Assembly: GCA_023079485.1 (NCBI GenBank)
Contig: CM041097.1
Location: forward strand, 13,735,561-13,799,560
Direction of reading: 5' to 3'
From: Archilochus colubris
Lineage: Eukaryota; Chordata; Aves; Apodiformes; Trochilidae
DNA length: 64,000 nt
Part shown: in pieces, positions 11,315 through 25,200 of the stretch
Numbering within the stretch: position 1 is the first letter of the stretch
Layout: every line of letters starts with the position of its first letter
Position numbers and translations under genes: made by a program
The notes under the pieces: model-generated
Told to the model about the DNA's origin: nothing
Seen by the model: the letters and a program-made list of their open reading frames with translations, nothing else
Databases searched by the model: none

Positions 11315-14300
11315 TTCTAAAAATCCTTACAAATATGAATATGGCTTGAGAAAAGGGAGTTGTCCATCTACCCTGCAGTCCTCCATTGCCTCAAAAGGGT
11401 CAAATTGTGGTGCAGGTAGCAGAAGCCCAGCAAGGTGGGGTCTTCAGGAAGCCAATACAGCTGGCAGATCTGTAAATTAAGTTGATAAAATTAAAGGGGA
11501 ATTTCTCTCTGGATGCCCCAGCAAGGGAGGACAGGCAGCAGGTACTGCAGACTCTTCTGCTTGCTTCATACTGAGCAAAGGAAGATAAGTAGGAAATGTA
11601 TTTTAGTATATTAACTTCCTGTGGTAGTGGTTTATGTCACAAAAAGGTCTCAATCCCTCTGTTTTACTCGGAATACTTGGGAAGCAGCGTGTTTCTCAGT
11701 GTGATAGCTGTGGCTTTTTGCAGTTGCCTGTATTGTGGTAGTTAGGACAATCCATCCCTTCTCAGTGTCAGAACAACTCTCTTGCCCCTGCTGTGCTTAC
11801 CAGATTTGAACTAACGTTAAATCCTACCATATTTAGTAAGAAATTAGGTTTTATTTAGAAGATTGACCAGCAAGTGAAAACTTAGCTGGTATAACCTGCC
11901 CTTCTAGTCATGGTGACAGGGAGAGAAAACCTTGTGTAGATGTTGTTTGCTTGCTTGATATGGTTTTTAAAGAAACCACTGAGAGCTGACATCTTAGGAA
12001 TTGTCTGACAAGGGGCTGGTTTACTAATTATTTTCTAGTAGGATCCTGAGATCCATAGGGAAGTGAAAATAAAGCTAAATATGTTACTTGTATTCTGTTT
12101 ATTTTGTAGTAGATGAGACAAATGACTTTGTGCCCTGCTTACCATAAACAAACAAATGGTTTTAAGAATATGCCTACGTATAGATACATCTACATACACA
12201 AACACACATATGTATTCCTTAGGATTATGAGTTTAATCTATACCAGTATGGGGAAATTTATTAAGGAAGCTGATTTGAAATAATTATATTTAAAGAGTAA
12301 TGCAGGGGAAGTCATGCACAGCTATGGAGCAGAAAACCTCAGTGTTTTGTAGCTCTGTAATAGCTATTATTTATCACAAATGTGCCGTCTGTTTGTTCAC
12401 ACTGAGTAATGAATGACCTTTCTGTTTCCATAACTAGACCTGTGCAGACTTCAGCTGATGGGGGTGTAGTGCAGTAGCTATTTATCATGCTTCACTTATC
12501 CTGATCACTGCTTTAAGCTGCACCACCAGGGAAATAGCTTGGACTTACGTTATGGTTCAAAAAAGGGGCTTTTATGGGGTTAACAGCAAAGAAAAGCAGC
12601 TATTTTCTATCCCTGGCTGCTATAATTCAAAATTGGCTTTGCTGGAATCTGACTCAAATTACTGCCGATATTGTCATAAGCAAATTTATCAGCCAAGGGC
12701 TTCTTTACTGTGTCTTAGCAATGCAAGACCTGTTTTGTTGTCTTTTTTGGTGATTCTTTTGTAAGGCTTCATTTTCTTACATTGATAAATGAGATAGAAT
12801 ATATGAATAAGAACGAGATAGCTCAGAAAAGGTAATACAAATACGTTTTAGCACAGAAAAGGTACATGAAGAAGTTACAGTTTTACCTCCTCATGCTGTT
12901 CAGAAATGAGTAATGTAAAGAACAAAAAGGATTGTATTTGGGAGGACAGGAGAGAGGTGAGAATGGGGTGGGAGAGTGAAGCAATGGAGCCGAGAACAAT
13001 CAAAGTATCTTACTTTGTTCTTGCACATTTCATTAATTAGTTATGTTTTACTGATGCAATCCCTGGATGTCAGAAGTTGAGCTTTTCCCATATGGCATAT
13101 TAAAAAGCAAAACGCAGTATTCATACATGAGGTGGGACCTCAGGAACTGTGGTATAAAGTGTTAAATGACATTAATTTAGACAATAATACTATCATCACA
13201 CTGTTTTACAAGCCCATAACCCAGCTCTCGTTCCCCCTAGTAGTTTATCTAAAGGAGGGAAGTGGATTATTGCCTTATAAAATAGACACAATGGTGTTGG
13301 TGTCATTATGGTGCTATTATTACAAATGTTTCAGAAACATTAACAGGAGAGGTAGTTGAGCAGAAGTAGAGAGAGATGGAAGACTGCAATAGAGCAGCAT
13401 TCACCCTCTGTCATGTAAGTGAGTTAAAAACTAGAGAACACATTTCACCTGTGTGAAGACATGGATGGGAATTTCTTCACTGTAAGAACATGACCCAGAA
13501 GGTGCTCACATTTTTTTCACCTCCAACCACTGGATTGGAAAGATTACTGAGAGAAAAATGGTCTTGGGGCCATGCATGCAGTTACTGCGTTTGATCCAGG
13601 CTGAATTTGTGCAGAATTGTATGAGATACTAAGGAAATACTTTTACTACCTGCCTGCTGGCAAAGGTGTATCACCCAGCTTGTTCTTGGAAAGCTTTTGG
13701 TACTATGAATAAGATTAACAGCCTTGCACCAGCAAATTCAAGATCTTGCAGGGTGTTTCTGGAGGACACAGTGAGGCTGAGACCTGCAAACTGAGGTGAT
13801 GGAGGGAGTCTTGGTTTTGGAGAGGAGAAGCAGAGCTGGTAGGCTCTTGCCCTTGAACCTTGCTCTGGGACTCAGGGAGCTGAGTCCATTCAGTTGCAGC
13901 TCCTGTGGCTGAAGGGATCAGGTGCATGGTAAATTCTTCAGAGGGAGGAATTCACTTTCCAAGGTACAAACCACTTCTCTTGTTTTCTGGCAGATGAGCC
14001 ATATGGGGTTTGGCACAGAATACTTTGTAGGAGTGCTTTTCACATGTGAAATTAATGGTCTCTGTGCTCATTTGATCTTGAACTCCTTTTCAGTAAAAGC
14101 TTTTCAATAAAAACCTTTACAGTATTCAGTAAGATAAGTGGTAAGACAGCAGCATTCGATTATCTAACCTTCCCTGTTATTTGGAACACGGTCATGTCTC
14201 CTGACATTAGTTAATTACTCTGAAAATTACCTCAGTTATCCAAAATCTCAACTCTCCACACACATCCTGTGTCTCTGTGACATTCAGATACCCAAGGTTG

Positions 14301-15381
14301 TTCTATATTAGCATAAATATCTGACCAGCTCCCACAAACTAGACAGACAAATTTTGGCTCCTACTTCAACTACATGTATTTCTGCCAACCTCAACAAGGC
14401 TGCTGTTCTATATTCATTGGTTGAAACTGGTGATTTCCCTATTATACTTAAAGCCTTTCTGTGCTACATATTGCAGAAAACCATAGTATTATACTGTCTT
14501 CACCTCAATCTGTGTAACATCTATTACCGAGCCTTTTTTTACCTTTATTTGTCAAAAAAACCCAGTATTTTTCTTAGACCACATTAAAGTTAAATTACAT
14601 TGCTGCTGTAAAAGTGCCCAGCAGTGCTGGTTCAGGAAAGACAAACTTGAAAATATTTGGTATTCTAAGTGTATCTTTTACTCAAGAAAAAGTGAAACAT
14701 TAACTGGTTTTTAATCCTGTTTTTTTGCTTTCTTTTTCAGTAAATGTGTTGGTTGATGTGATTAGTCTCTATTTGCAACATTTTGTGTTTATGTATTCAG
14801 AAACACTGCAAAAAGGTTAAATGACATAAGTTGATGCCTAGGAAGTGTTTCTCTTACTACACTATTCCTGCTACTTGTAAGTCAGAAGAAATGGGGAATT
14901 TAGAAGGAACAAGGACATTTTTTTGTTGATAGGTTTGTACTGAAAGTCGTGCATGTTGCAGTTTACCAACATGTTACTCAGGGTGTATGAGGTAGTTTGC
15001 ATGAAGAAAAACAGTCTGGTTTTTAGGCTTCATGATAAATTACTCAAGAGGAAGCAACATGCAAGATTTGTGGGAGAACACAAAGCATTATATTGTTGTG
15101 TCTGAAGTTTCCAGGGAAGGGAGAGATGATCTGGAGTGGTATAAGTTAAATATGGATTTTGGGACCCCAGTATGGGCTGAATTAATGCTTTATTTCTTTC
15201 CTCAAAAGTGATTGTAAGGGGAAGAATACTTGCTGGGAGGCAGTAATGCTTCTGGTGGTTTGGTTTATTAGGATGTTTTGGTTTTATTTATTCTGTTCCC
15301 TTCTCACACCCAAACCACCTGGAGTTAAAGGTGCCTGTTATTGTGAAGGTCACACCCTATGTGTGCAATTATGCTTTGAAT

Positions 15382-15415
15382 AAATGTATCTTGATTGTTA
15401 AATGCATCTTGATTG
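15382..15415. repeat. Two-copy tandem repeat, 18-bp period
   Basis: AAATGTATCTTGATTG and AAATGCATCTTGATTG occur 18 bases apart and differ at one position. It is a short tandem duplication with no other visible role. Confidence 0.85.
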
Positions 15416-16899
15416 CTATTTTTCTCCTACTGGAATAAATAATGTACTGGTAATCTATAAATCTGTCGACTTAACAGCAGTTAATAAGTGTTTTATGTGG
15501 ATGAACTGCGTTGTTGTACAAGTGATGCTTAAATATGTAACTCTGGAAGCAGTTTTGTTTGAAATGAATGAAAGAAAGTGGGGCTGCCATGTCCCTGCTC
15601 GCTTTGATTCTTTGTAATGTCTCAGTGAAAGAGCTGAATTCTCCAGAACGACGTATGTGTTGAAACCAGGGCAAGGATCTAATTAGGTTCAGAAATGCAC
15701 TTTGACATTCTTGATCATAGTTATTTTAAAAATTGTTTGAAATCAAGGGAGCTTGTAAATAAGGGAATGTACTGATACTTATATTCTAATTTGGAAAGCA
15801 GGGTGGTATTATCATCCTTGTCAGAACACAGAGAATATATATACCACTGGATTTTATCTCCAGAAAATTGTTACTTGCAATGTGCTGCTCACTACCAGAT
15901 GTCCCTGTCTCCTTTCTCACAGCTGAGTTTGCAGAGGGTGGTAATCACAGTCATTGCTGCTCAGGCTGTGGGCTGCACAATATCCTCTCTATGTGCGGAA
16001 ATGGAGCCAAAGGCATGGTCGTCCTTCCTTCTCTCTTGGTGACCATCAGTGCTATTCCAGAGCTCTTAGAAGGCAGCAGGACTGTTCCTTGGCACATGAA
16101 CTTTGACTGGCAGCAATAATGCATATTTGTTTTAACAAGCCAAGCCACAAACCGGAGTACTAAAGCCTGGGCTCCTCTCCCATCTTGCCATTTCCTCCCG
16201 CATCCAGCTGAGGGACAGTGCAATAACATCTTAAGCCCTGCAGAAGGACAGCAGACAGAGCACAGCTCTTGATTTTTGCTTTGTGGTGATTGATAGCAAG
16301 GGTGTTCTCTGCTGCAGAACAAAGAACCTCCTAGCTCATCCCAGAGCTGGGCTTACAGGTTTGGTTATTAATTGCGGAGCAGTAGGACAGCAGACATTAA
16401 ACATACTGTGTTTTCTGATGTTCTGACCTGGTTTGGACAGTGAAAAGTGAGAAGGTGGTAGGGATTGGAAGTTGTTTCACAGAGCTGTCAGAGCAGAGGA
16501 GGAACAAAGTGAATTCCTGCTGTAGTTCTCTGTGGGAAATCCCAGTTATGAGCAGCTTAGTCTTGGTCATAAACATCACGGAGTGGGATCTGTTACCATA
16601 CTAAAACCAGAAAGGATTCCCTCATCAAAAGCAGAGCAGTACCTTTGTTGTATCAGAAAGTAATGCAATGAAGCTGCCATGTGAGAATTCAAATAACAAA
16701 ATATGGTAGTTTCTACTACCTAGGAAAAACACTGTGGAAAAAGTTACTCTCCTAAGACGAGTAATGTATTATGTTTTGGCTTCATGTTTTTTTCCCCAAA
16801 AGCAACTGCAATTTTTTTTAAGCTCATTATCTTTTTGGGTGGATGGTATCTATTAATCTTTTAATTAGGATGAGTTTTCAACTCCTATCAGCAGTATTG

Positions 16900-16945
16900 T
16901 TGGTAACTAAAACTTATTACCAACTAATAAGTTGGTAACTTATTA
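16900..16945. repeat. Interleaved direct and inverted repeat
   Basis: TTGGTAACT occurs at 16900-16908 and 16932-16940, and AACTTATTA at 16911-16919 and 16937-16945. The second block is the first with about 6 bases missing. Between them lies a perfect hairpin: TTACCAACT (16917-16925), a 4-base loop, and AGTTGGTAA (16930-16938). The arrangement fits template switching during replication. Confidence 0.8.
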
Positions 16946-19900
16946 ATTAATAAGTCACACTTAGTCATGTGACTGAATAAGTAAGGTCCAGGAAGATGAG
17001 TTATATTCCCTCATCCTCCATGTTTTTCTTTACATTGACTTCAGGACACCCACATGCAAGCTTGAAGATGAGAAGCCATTAGATGGGCTAATGGGGCATT
17101 GAGATAACCTGAGGCAATGTATGTAGGGAACTGCTTCTCTCTGAACATCTTATTAGAACTCTCTCAAGTATAACAGGAGGCTAGAGGTAATTAAGCTAAA
17201 AATGCAAATAAACGTGGTGTGATCATTTTTATGCCAAGTGACCAGCTAAAAATAAGTATCTGCTTGACATGTGTTGTTTCCATGGGGAAGGGTAAATAGA
17301 AGCTTGCTGTTTGTGGCAGGGTTGTGGTCTCCTGCTGTGGCCCAGATTGAAAGGTGAAGATTCACAATATTTATCTTTTCAGCAAGTGTCCTGGGGTCCT
17401 GTTACAGGAAAGAGAAAAAGATGGGGCGATTTGGTAGGCTGTTCAAGAAGTCTTCCCACACTGGGCAGCTTGCATACCTGGAGCAGAAGGGGGACAGCCA
17501 TTATCACTGACTCTGTGGGGACAGTAAAAATGAATTGATGGCTCTACTCCAGCTCCTAATAGAGCAAATTGCTCTTATTGTGCCTTTTTTTGTACACTCT
17601 ATAGAGAAGAAATGTTTGGCAGGACATAGAGGATTAACTACTCTTCTACCACTGGAAGTGACTGACTCTGAGGAGAGCATGAGTTTGAGGCAAAACTGCC
17701 ACACAACAGCTTATATTTCAAGCTCAGCATCAGTTGAGAGTGAAATCAATCCGTTGCTTCTCACAAGCAATATAACACTTTAAAGACTTTTTTCAGGCAC
17801 CTGGTACTCTGTACACCAGGGAAAGCTTTGCTACTGACATCCATGGATCTAGAATTGAAAATCTTTGATTTTAGCCATCAAACAGCTATTGATGGAGCTG
17901 AAGATGATGCTCACCTTTTGATCTCCTTTTGGCAGTGACTTAATATCATGCATACATTGGTGAGACCTGTGGCTTCTCATTGGGTCTCTAAGGGTTACAG
18001 TGCAAAGGCAATAGTGTGCTAACTTCTTACTGCATCAGTTTTGAAGAGAGGCCGTCTGCCTGGGAGCTCAGATGTTTTCTGTTGAAATATTGGTGCAGTT
18101 TTTCCTGAATACAAGCATTGTCTCAAGCATGCCAGCTTGTGATTAGGAAGAAGTTCTGTCTACATTAGTTTTACTTCTCTCAGGTTTTTCATTCAGTAAC
18201 TGACTAGTGCAAGTTCACACCAGAAATATTCTTAATGCTGGGTGCCCTTTACTCATGTTGGCTTTAAAACGTCTTATGGGCACCAAGCTTCTTGCAGTAT
18301 CATGCACCATCATTTATTTTGCACAACAGTCTGTTTTACATAATAAGATTTATGACATCAAAGATATCTTTTTTTAAGAAATAGTGTGAACCCTTTACAT
18401 GCTTAGGAAAAACATTCATATCCTGTATGGATTCTTCACATAGTGGAAAGCCTGCTATTTAACAGCATTTAGGGATTTAAATGAAAGCTGACAACAGAAA
18501 TATCCCAGACGTACTTCTTTTGTAAATACCTTTGACTTTTTTTAGCTGCCTGTCTTCTGGCTTTGTTTGTCACAATAGAAGTCAAAATGTTAGAACTACT
18601 TTGCTTACAGGATTTCCAGAGTACTACAAATCATTTCTGTGTGTGCTGGAAACCCAATAAAGATGTACGAGAGCACTGTAAAAAATGCACTGGCATTGCG
18701 TTTTTTCCCCTTTCAGTGAAGCAGTTGCATTCCTCTTGACTCAGATCCAGGCAGGATGGGCCCTTTCCTTTACAGCTTTTGCCTAAGGAAAGAAGTGTTT
18801 TATTAATCTCCTGGGTTCTGCTGAAAGGGCAGGGGCGCCCCAGAGAACTTTTAGAGAGCAAGGTGGAGGCATCTGCATAGCCCTAGTCCAACCCATATGT
18901 TAGATAATGTTTCCTTACATAGCAGTGCAGGGGAGATTGAAAGAGTGCAAAAAAGATGAGTAAGCTGCTCACAGGTGAAGTGATTAAATACAAATAACAT
19001 TAGATCTTTGTATTATTTCCAGAAAAAAAAAAGACAGTAACAAAGGGTGGAAGAGGTGAACTTGTAACTTCTGTGGATCAGGACATCAGATGGGACACTA
19101 CCCAATGCAGAATATTTACTAGGAGTACTGGGTTGAAGTTAAGTGCAGAAGTCTTTGCTTTCTAAAACTTTTAGACTCCCCAGTCACTCAAGTCCTTTGA
19201 AGTTCTTTGCAGTTTCAGTGTCCTCTATCATGTTTCTTATAACCATGTGAACTGGTCTGACTTTGCAGCCTGAACAGACTTTCTAGCAACTCCAGTATCC
19301 CAGAATTACGCATTTTGGGATTTCATGGCAAAAAGCGATCCGTGGCAAGCAATATCTTTATTGTCCCCCTCTGCCCCCCTTAATGTTCACACCATTTCTG
19401 TGTAAGAAAACAATTCTTGCAATGTTGCACATAGTGGTTGGGTTAACTCATTTTGTTAAGATCTGGAACATGCTTTTAAATATACTCTGGAGAAAAATGT
19501 TGCCATAGCAGGAAATGAAGATGATGAACTAATTGGTTGTCTTTGTCACTGGTTTTATGATTCATTTTTATGGTACTGTGTCTTTATGAAATCATATGAA
19601 ATGTATGAAATTGTCCTTGTTTGCAAGACTCTTAAAATGTTTTGGAATTCTTATTTGTGAGCCATGTTGCAGCTATAAATACATCGGCAGATTAGAATTT
19701 CATTGCTGCAGGTTTTTATAAATGCTTCAACCACAATCTTCATGCAAATGAATGGAGTAATCCCTTTGCTTTGCAGTCTCTAGGTCAAAACTGGAAGGGT
19801 GTTTGCAGGGACCTGACTGCCTTTTTTAGCTGGCTCCTATAGACAAACAGACAGACAATCATTGGAACAGCTCATGACATATGTTTGGCAGCAAAAGCAC

Positions 19901-22244
19901 CCCTGATTCCAAGTTCCAGATTATACTTCTCAGCTATGAATGGCCCTCTCCCTGGGTGCTCATTAGCTTTTCTTTTAGTCATTTTGCACCCTACAGAGGT
20001 AGAATCCTTCTGCTGAGATTTTCCTGTTATTATTTTTATTTCAGAAAACCCCATCTTTCCTATGTAATGGTTTAATTGTGATGGGGTTTTCTTTGGGTGA
20101 AAGGTTGCCTGGCAAAAAATATGCATACATTTTTTCTTGATGAAGGACATGTAGACTGGGGAGGAGAGTTCATGAGGAGTATGAAGTGTATCATGAAATG
20201 CATCATGAGTCTTACCTTGCACCATATAGCCCTCATATATTCATGCTTCTGTGAAAGGCAGAACTGTTTCATCAATCAGGATGTTTAAGATTCTTTTGTG
20301 CTTGAGCAGCAGGTTTCTCTAGGACCATATGGGTGGTGGTGACTCCTCAGGTTTGGAGTCATCTTCCATTCCTGCCTGCAGCATCCTGTGTTTCATCAGA
20401 ATGATGAAAACCACCTACCTACACCATTTTTTAAGAAGAAAAGGTATAGTGATAAGAAAACACAGAATGCAAAGAGATGACTGGCTTGGGTAATTTGAAA
20501 TAAAAAATGGTTCTTGTTGAACAGCTCCTTTATAAAACTTAGTTGCTTTCCAGAATCTCAGGAAACCATTTTGTAGTCTGCTAGTGTAAACCTAGATATC
20601 AGTTTTATCTTTAAAGATTAGGAGTTATTAGGGAAAGTTTAATTTCATTATTGTATTTAAGAGGGAACATTCCTTCTGCTTTGTCATCTAACTGTGCTGT
20701 ATCCTAAACTAATTACTTTACTTAAGCTAAGTTAAACAAATATTAGTCAGGTTGCATATTTTAGTCTACTCATGGCATCAAGATAAAAATTCAGTCATCT
20801 CATGTTCTGAGCACTTCCCTTCTCTCTCCTCGACTCCCCCAAAGAAGGTTGAAGTTGTTTGGTTGTTTCTATTCTTTTAGGAGTGTGAAGGTTTTGCACT
20901 TCAGATAAGCCTGTTTCCTTTTTTAATGGGAAAAGCTCCAAACATTTATTTTCAAACAGAAGTAGATAGATTATTTTTGCAGACTTCTATTAAGCAGTTT
21001 TGGCCAACGCCCTATAACAGGAAACCATGGCTTCTCCTAAATTTCTTCAAGATGGAAATAGATAATGTTCCTGTTTTAAAGTACTAGCCACAATTAATAA
21101 ATTAAGATTATGATAGTAATAAGTTGTTATACCTTTTAACCCTTTTCATATAGATGAGTTTAGTCCATGATCCAACTTGAAGTTTGTTGTTGAACATACA
21201 ATATTGAACTTGAAAGGTGTTTTGTTACAGAGACCAGATAGGGCAACTCCTTAGGTACAAACACTTGTAAGAAATGGGTTTCAAAGTAGATGCAGTGTAT
21301 CTAGGCAGTGTGATAGGTGTAAGCATAGGTTAGAAGGTAAGAAAGATCTTCACTTAGAGATGATAGTATGCTCCCCTAAGGAAAGAATTGGTGGATTTAG
21401 AGGAACAAATATTCTCAGCTGTATTGCACAAAAATATTTTGAACTTTCTCCTGAATCTTTTCATTTAGTATCTGCTGTTGAGTGTAGGTTAGGAAAATAT
21501 GTCAGTAATGCAATCTAGACATAACCACAACTTAACAAACTAAATATAACCACAACTTTACAAAAACATCAAAGCATTTTTATACATGGAATCATGCAGT
21601 GTGGTCTAAGAAAGGATGTAAATGCTTATCTAATGTCTGAAAAATCTAGCTTGCATCTGAGGAGAGTAAGAAGTACTGAGTACATGTAATGCATCCTAAT
21701 ACACTTGGACACCCAAGTGGTATTGCATGGACAGAGGACATTGTATTGAGTGACTAGACAGTGACCAAGACTGAAACTTCCATCTTTGCTCAATAGGATG
21801 ACAATCTTGTGATGCCTTTTTTTCTTAGCCTATGCAGTAGAATTACATGATTCAGGACTCAACCCAAATTCCTAGTGACTGCCAAGTTTGGACTAGGAAT
21901 TTTAGTCAAAATGGATGCCCTTGATGATGAAGTGTGAAGTCAGGATTGCAGGACATGCAGTGAATGATTTGGTGATAAAAGTGCTTTTACTGAAAATCTT
22001 CAGAATTGCAGAGTTTGGAGAGATTGCACTGTTTTATTAAAAAGAGACTGCTGCTGTATCTGACAAGCCCAAGACAGCCAGAAACTTCTTAGTAAGAAGT
22101 TCTGGGGGAAGTGGAATGTAAACTTTTGAACTTTGCTTCCAGTATGTTGCAGCTGTGTTCCATGGAAGACTCACCCAGAAGAGTCCCCACTAAAATATCC
22201 TACATGATGTTTAGATAAGCTTGTTCTTAAAAACGTTGTATCTT
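16946..22244. other. Single-copy noncoding DNA
   Basis: I see no supportable gene in this 5.3 kb. Open frames of 60-120 codons around 19870-20290 lie on both strands over the same bases, have no recognisable motif and look like chance. The only repeat noted is the short tandem duplication at 21521-21564. Confidence 0.65.
21521..21564. repeat. Two-copy imperfect tandem repeat, 25-bp period
   Basis: ATAACCACAACTTAACAAA is repeated 25 bases later as ATAACCACAACTTTACAAA, with one mismatch over 19 bases. It is a local duplication and nothing else is visible. Confidence 0.8.
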
Positions 22245-22267
22245 TTTCTTCTTCTTCTTCTTCTTTT
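22245..22267. repeat. (TTC)n microsatellite
   Basis: About six TTC units with a leading T-run form a pure pyrimidine tract. It is low complexity and likely polymorphic. Confidence 0.9.
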
Positions 22268-25200
22268 GTTTATTTGAACAGTAGTACAAAGCAGAAAATA
22301 GCTTTCTGGCAGTAAACACTCATTGCCATTGGAAAGTATGTGGTGGTTAGACTAAGAATGAAAAATATGGGGTTGAAATATGTGGTGGTTGAGCTTCTGT
22401 GCTGGCTGAGCTCCTTCCTGGATGGCCAGACATGTCTTGCTGCCACGGCCACGGATTTATACTATGGCATTTCTGCAGAAGGGGGAAGAAAAGACTGTTT
22501 CTAAAAGGGGAAGGGCTTTGAAACAGAGAAGCTGTTTTTCCTTTGGTTTTTAGATGCTTTCTGAAGTCATGATTTATTTTTCGCCTTCTAAAGGACAACC
22601 CCAATGAATAAAGGACTAGTACCTTACAGATTATCTCACACTTGTGCTTCTTCCTGAAGAGTTCATTGCTATACCAGAATCTTCCTCTTGAATGTTTGTT
22701 GAGTATCTGGCCCATAGAAACCCAGTGCCAATGGAGGCATATTGGTGACAGTCTAATGAATAACATTAGTGCCATGCTGCCACATCTGTTATGTTTTCTG
22801 TTTAATGGAATTACCATCTTAGCCAGATAAGTGACTTACGTGCCTTATTTCCTCTTTCCATTCTCTGCAAAAGTGAGACTCATTTCACTGCTCAGTAGCT
22901 CAGGAAGAGGGCTTCGAACATGAATTTCTTTTGCAATTACCACAGTGGGATGGTGTTCACACAGTAGTGTAATTTGCATTGCTGTCTGTGGACACTTCTA
23001 TGGCTTAAGCACTTCAGGAGCCACCAAAGCAATTTATGCACTGGGCAGCCAAATGCATTCTTTCCTGCACCAGCTCTCTCTGCATTACCTGGTGATGATG
23101 TTGCAGTCCTGCACGGGCTACTTGACCCGTAGTACGTCTGATGGAGGAAATTCATATTTGAAATTACAGGTTTCAACTTAGGAAAACACTTTTGTTTATT
23201 CGTTACTGAATACGAAGTTTAATTGCTATTACAAACTGGTTATGTGTTCTATTAGTAAAATGCAGCTTATTTTTAAATTGAAGCCAACTTTTTTGAACAA
23301 TATCCTTCTTCCAGCCTCTTTGCAGTGCTGTGGCTGAGCAGTTGGAGGAGAAAAGAATGTGCTACTTCCCATAAATAACTGCTGTGCCAACTGGAGCACT
23401 GCTAAGAACAGAGATACAGTGGGGCCAATGATAGTAATTGCTTATACAGTGATTTTTTTCTTTGATAAAAGGAAACATGACATTAGAAAATATAGCAAGA
23501 GGAAACTAAATAAAAAGGTAGCAATTGGTTTACATGGAAATAGTTGCTTCTTATCACGTGGTTACTTGGTTTTTTATATTACTAGATGCCAAGCGAGTGC
23601 TTAAAGCATGTATAGCATGATTTATATTCAAGGGCCTGGTGACTAGTACTGTTTCAAGAAGAAAAGGCATATGGTTTTAATATATTAAAATTTGTCTTCA
23701 TCAGCAGAATGATTTTTAAACACTATTACCTTTCCCTCTCTGTATACTTCTCTCATTTCTCATTTCCCAAATTCCACAGGATCCAGCTGTCTGGCTTCCT
23801 CATTATCTGGCCCAGTGTATGCTGTTAGTCCATCTTTCTCTAAAGAAAGAAAACCAAAGAAATTGCATATCTAAGTTTGTGTAGCTACTCATTCCCCATT
23901 TGGAGTCACATTTCAGCTTAATTTGGATTTCTTTGTGTTTCTTCAGCCCCTTCAGTGCAGGGAAGGGGAGAGCAATGGTGATATAAACCCTTTGGAGTGG
24001 AAGGTGTTGGTTGTCTGAAGGTGGTCAGGAGCAGGTGGGATGGGTCCTGGACTGAGCCCCTCTGGGTGCACTGGGAGGAGTGATATGGTGCAGATCCACA
24101 TAGTAAGGGCTTATAAAGAAATCCAGGAGTTTCCTCTGCTTTATTCCACTTGAATGTCTTGAAAATTAAGGTATTATTTAGGGGTTGCTTGGAAGGACTT
24201 GAGTGGGTTGAGTTGGGTGAGAGCATGATGAAGGGCCGGAGTCATTTTGATCTCCATTGCATCTGAACTGTAAAGGGCTCTGGCCTCGAGGAGGTACAGC
24301 AGTCCAGGACTAGGAAAAGTTAGCAAAATCCATTGACATTAATCCAAATTAACCTTTGAACTGATGTTTTCTGACTGCAGTTTTTTTTAAATGGCAGCAG
24401 ACAGCGGTAAATGATCTTGTTCAGTATCTCTGGGCTTCAGTGAATGTGAAACATTAGTATGAAATCTCCTTATTGTTATAATAAGTATCTGGCTTAGCCT
24501 GATAAGAGGTGAGATGGTTCATAAAATGCTGGATGAGTAAGCCTAAAGAATCTGTTTAATTGAATCTTCTTTCATATACCATCAGAGTAGTCAGAAATAG
24601 AGGTCTGGGGAATTGTGGTAAAACGCTGCTTTGGCATTTTCTCATTGGCATTCTGGGCTGGTGATGATCCTGCTTTGGGTCCCCATGAAACCAATTGTAG
24701 GCAAGGCACTCTTGGCAGCAAATGAGGCATTTTCATATAAGCCTTGACTATATGACAATGTGCATATGTGTGGGTAGGGAAGCACGTAGCTTAATTCCAT
24801 AGGTCAAATAAGAAAGCAAAGCTGAACTTAACCACAGTGTCTGCAGTAGCAGGGAACATGTTTCTTAATGTCACCAGTTTTCCTTTTCTTTTAGAAGCTG
24901 TGTATAGGGAACACTTAACAGTTGTGTCTCTGAGTCCCTGTTGTTTACTGATGTGACCTTTTATTTAACTCTCAAATGTAGTGGCTTTTTTCCCCCCCAC
25001 ATAAAACAAAGCTTAAATTTAAATTTCCTGTACTGCTTACATTGGCATGTCTTGGTCTTACACAAGCTGAGTGAGTTTCCCTGCCTGGAGTGAGTAATGT
25101 GCTGGAGCTGGTTCTGTGAGAAGAGATTCTAAGAAAGGTTAGTATATGCTACATTAAAATATCCATATAGCATATATGAGACATTTAGCTTAGACATCAA

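Larger units (their letters stand above)
7861..16899. other. Single-copy noncoding DNA
   Basis: I see no supportable gene in this 9 kb. The longest plus-strand frame (8403-8759) is Cys/Leu/Ile-rich with no recognisable domain and fits chance. Oligo-T tracts occur at 8079-8121, 9508-9531 (T then A) and 10121-10158. Two small tandem duplications lie at 11283-11314 and 15382-15415 and are listed separately. Nothing marks a promoter: there is no CpG-rich island. Confidence 0.65.

Noticed and set aside
12519..12535. CTCF-type site (CACCACCAGGG)
   Set aside because: It matches only the first part of the motif and lacks the downstream GGC core.
18875..18900. A third CR1 tail, from CCTAGTCCAACCC
   Set aside because: The similarity is confined to about 13 bases, with no adjoining octamer tail.
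22347..22817. Longest open frame in the window, 156 codons on the minus strand
   Set aside because: With stops at about 5-6 percent of codons in DNA this AT-rich, one frame of this length is expected by chance in 64 kb of six-frame sequence. The peptide shows no domain, signal peptide or repeat I know.
23088..23140. C/D box snoRNA (GTGATGATG and CTGA boxes)
   Set aside because: The box spacing is too short for a typical C/D snoRNA, no terminal stem is visible, and these short boxes recur by chance.
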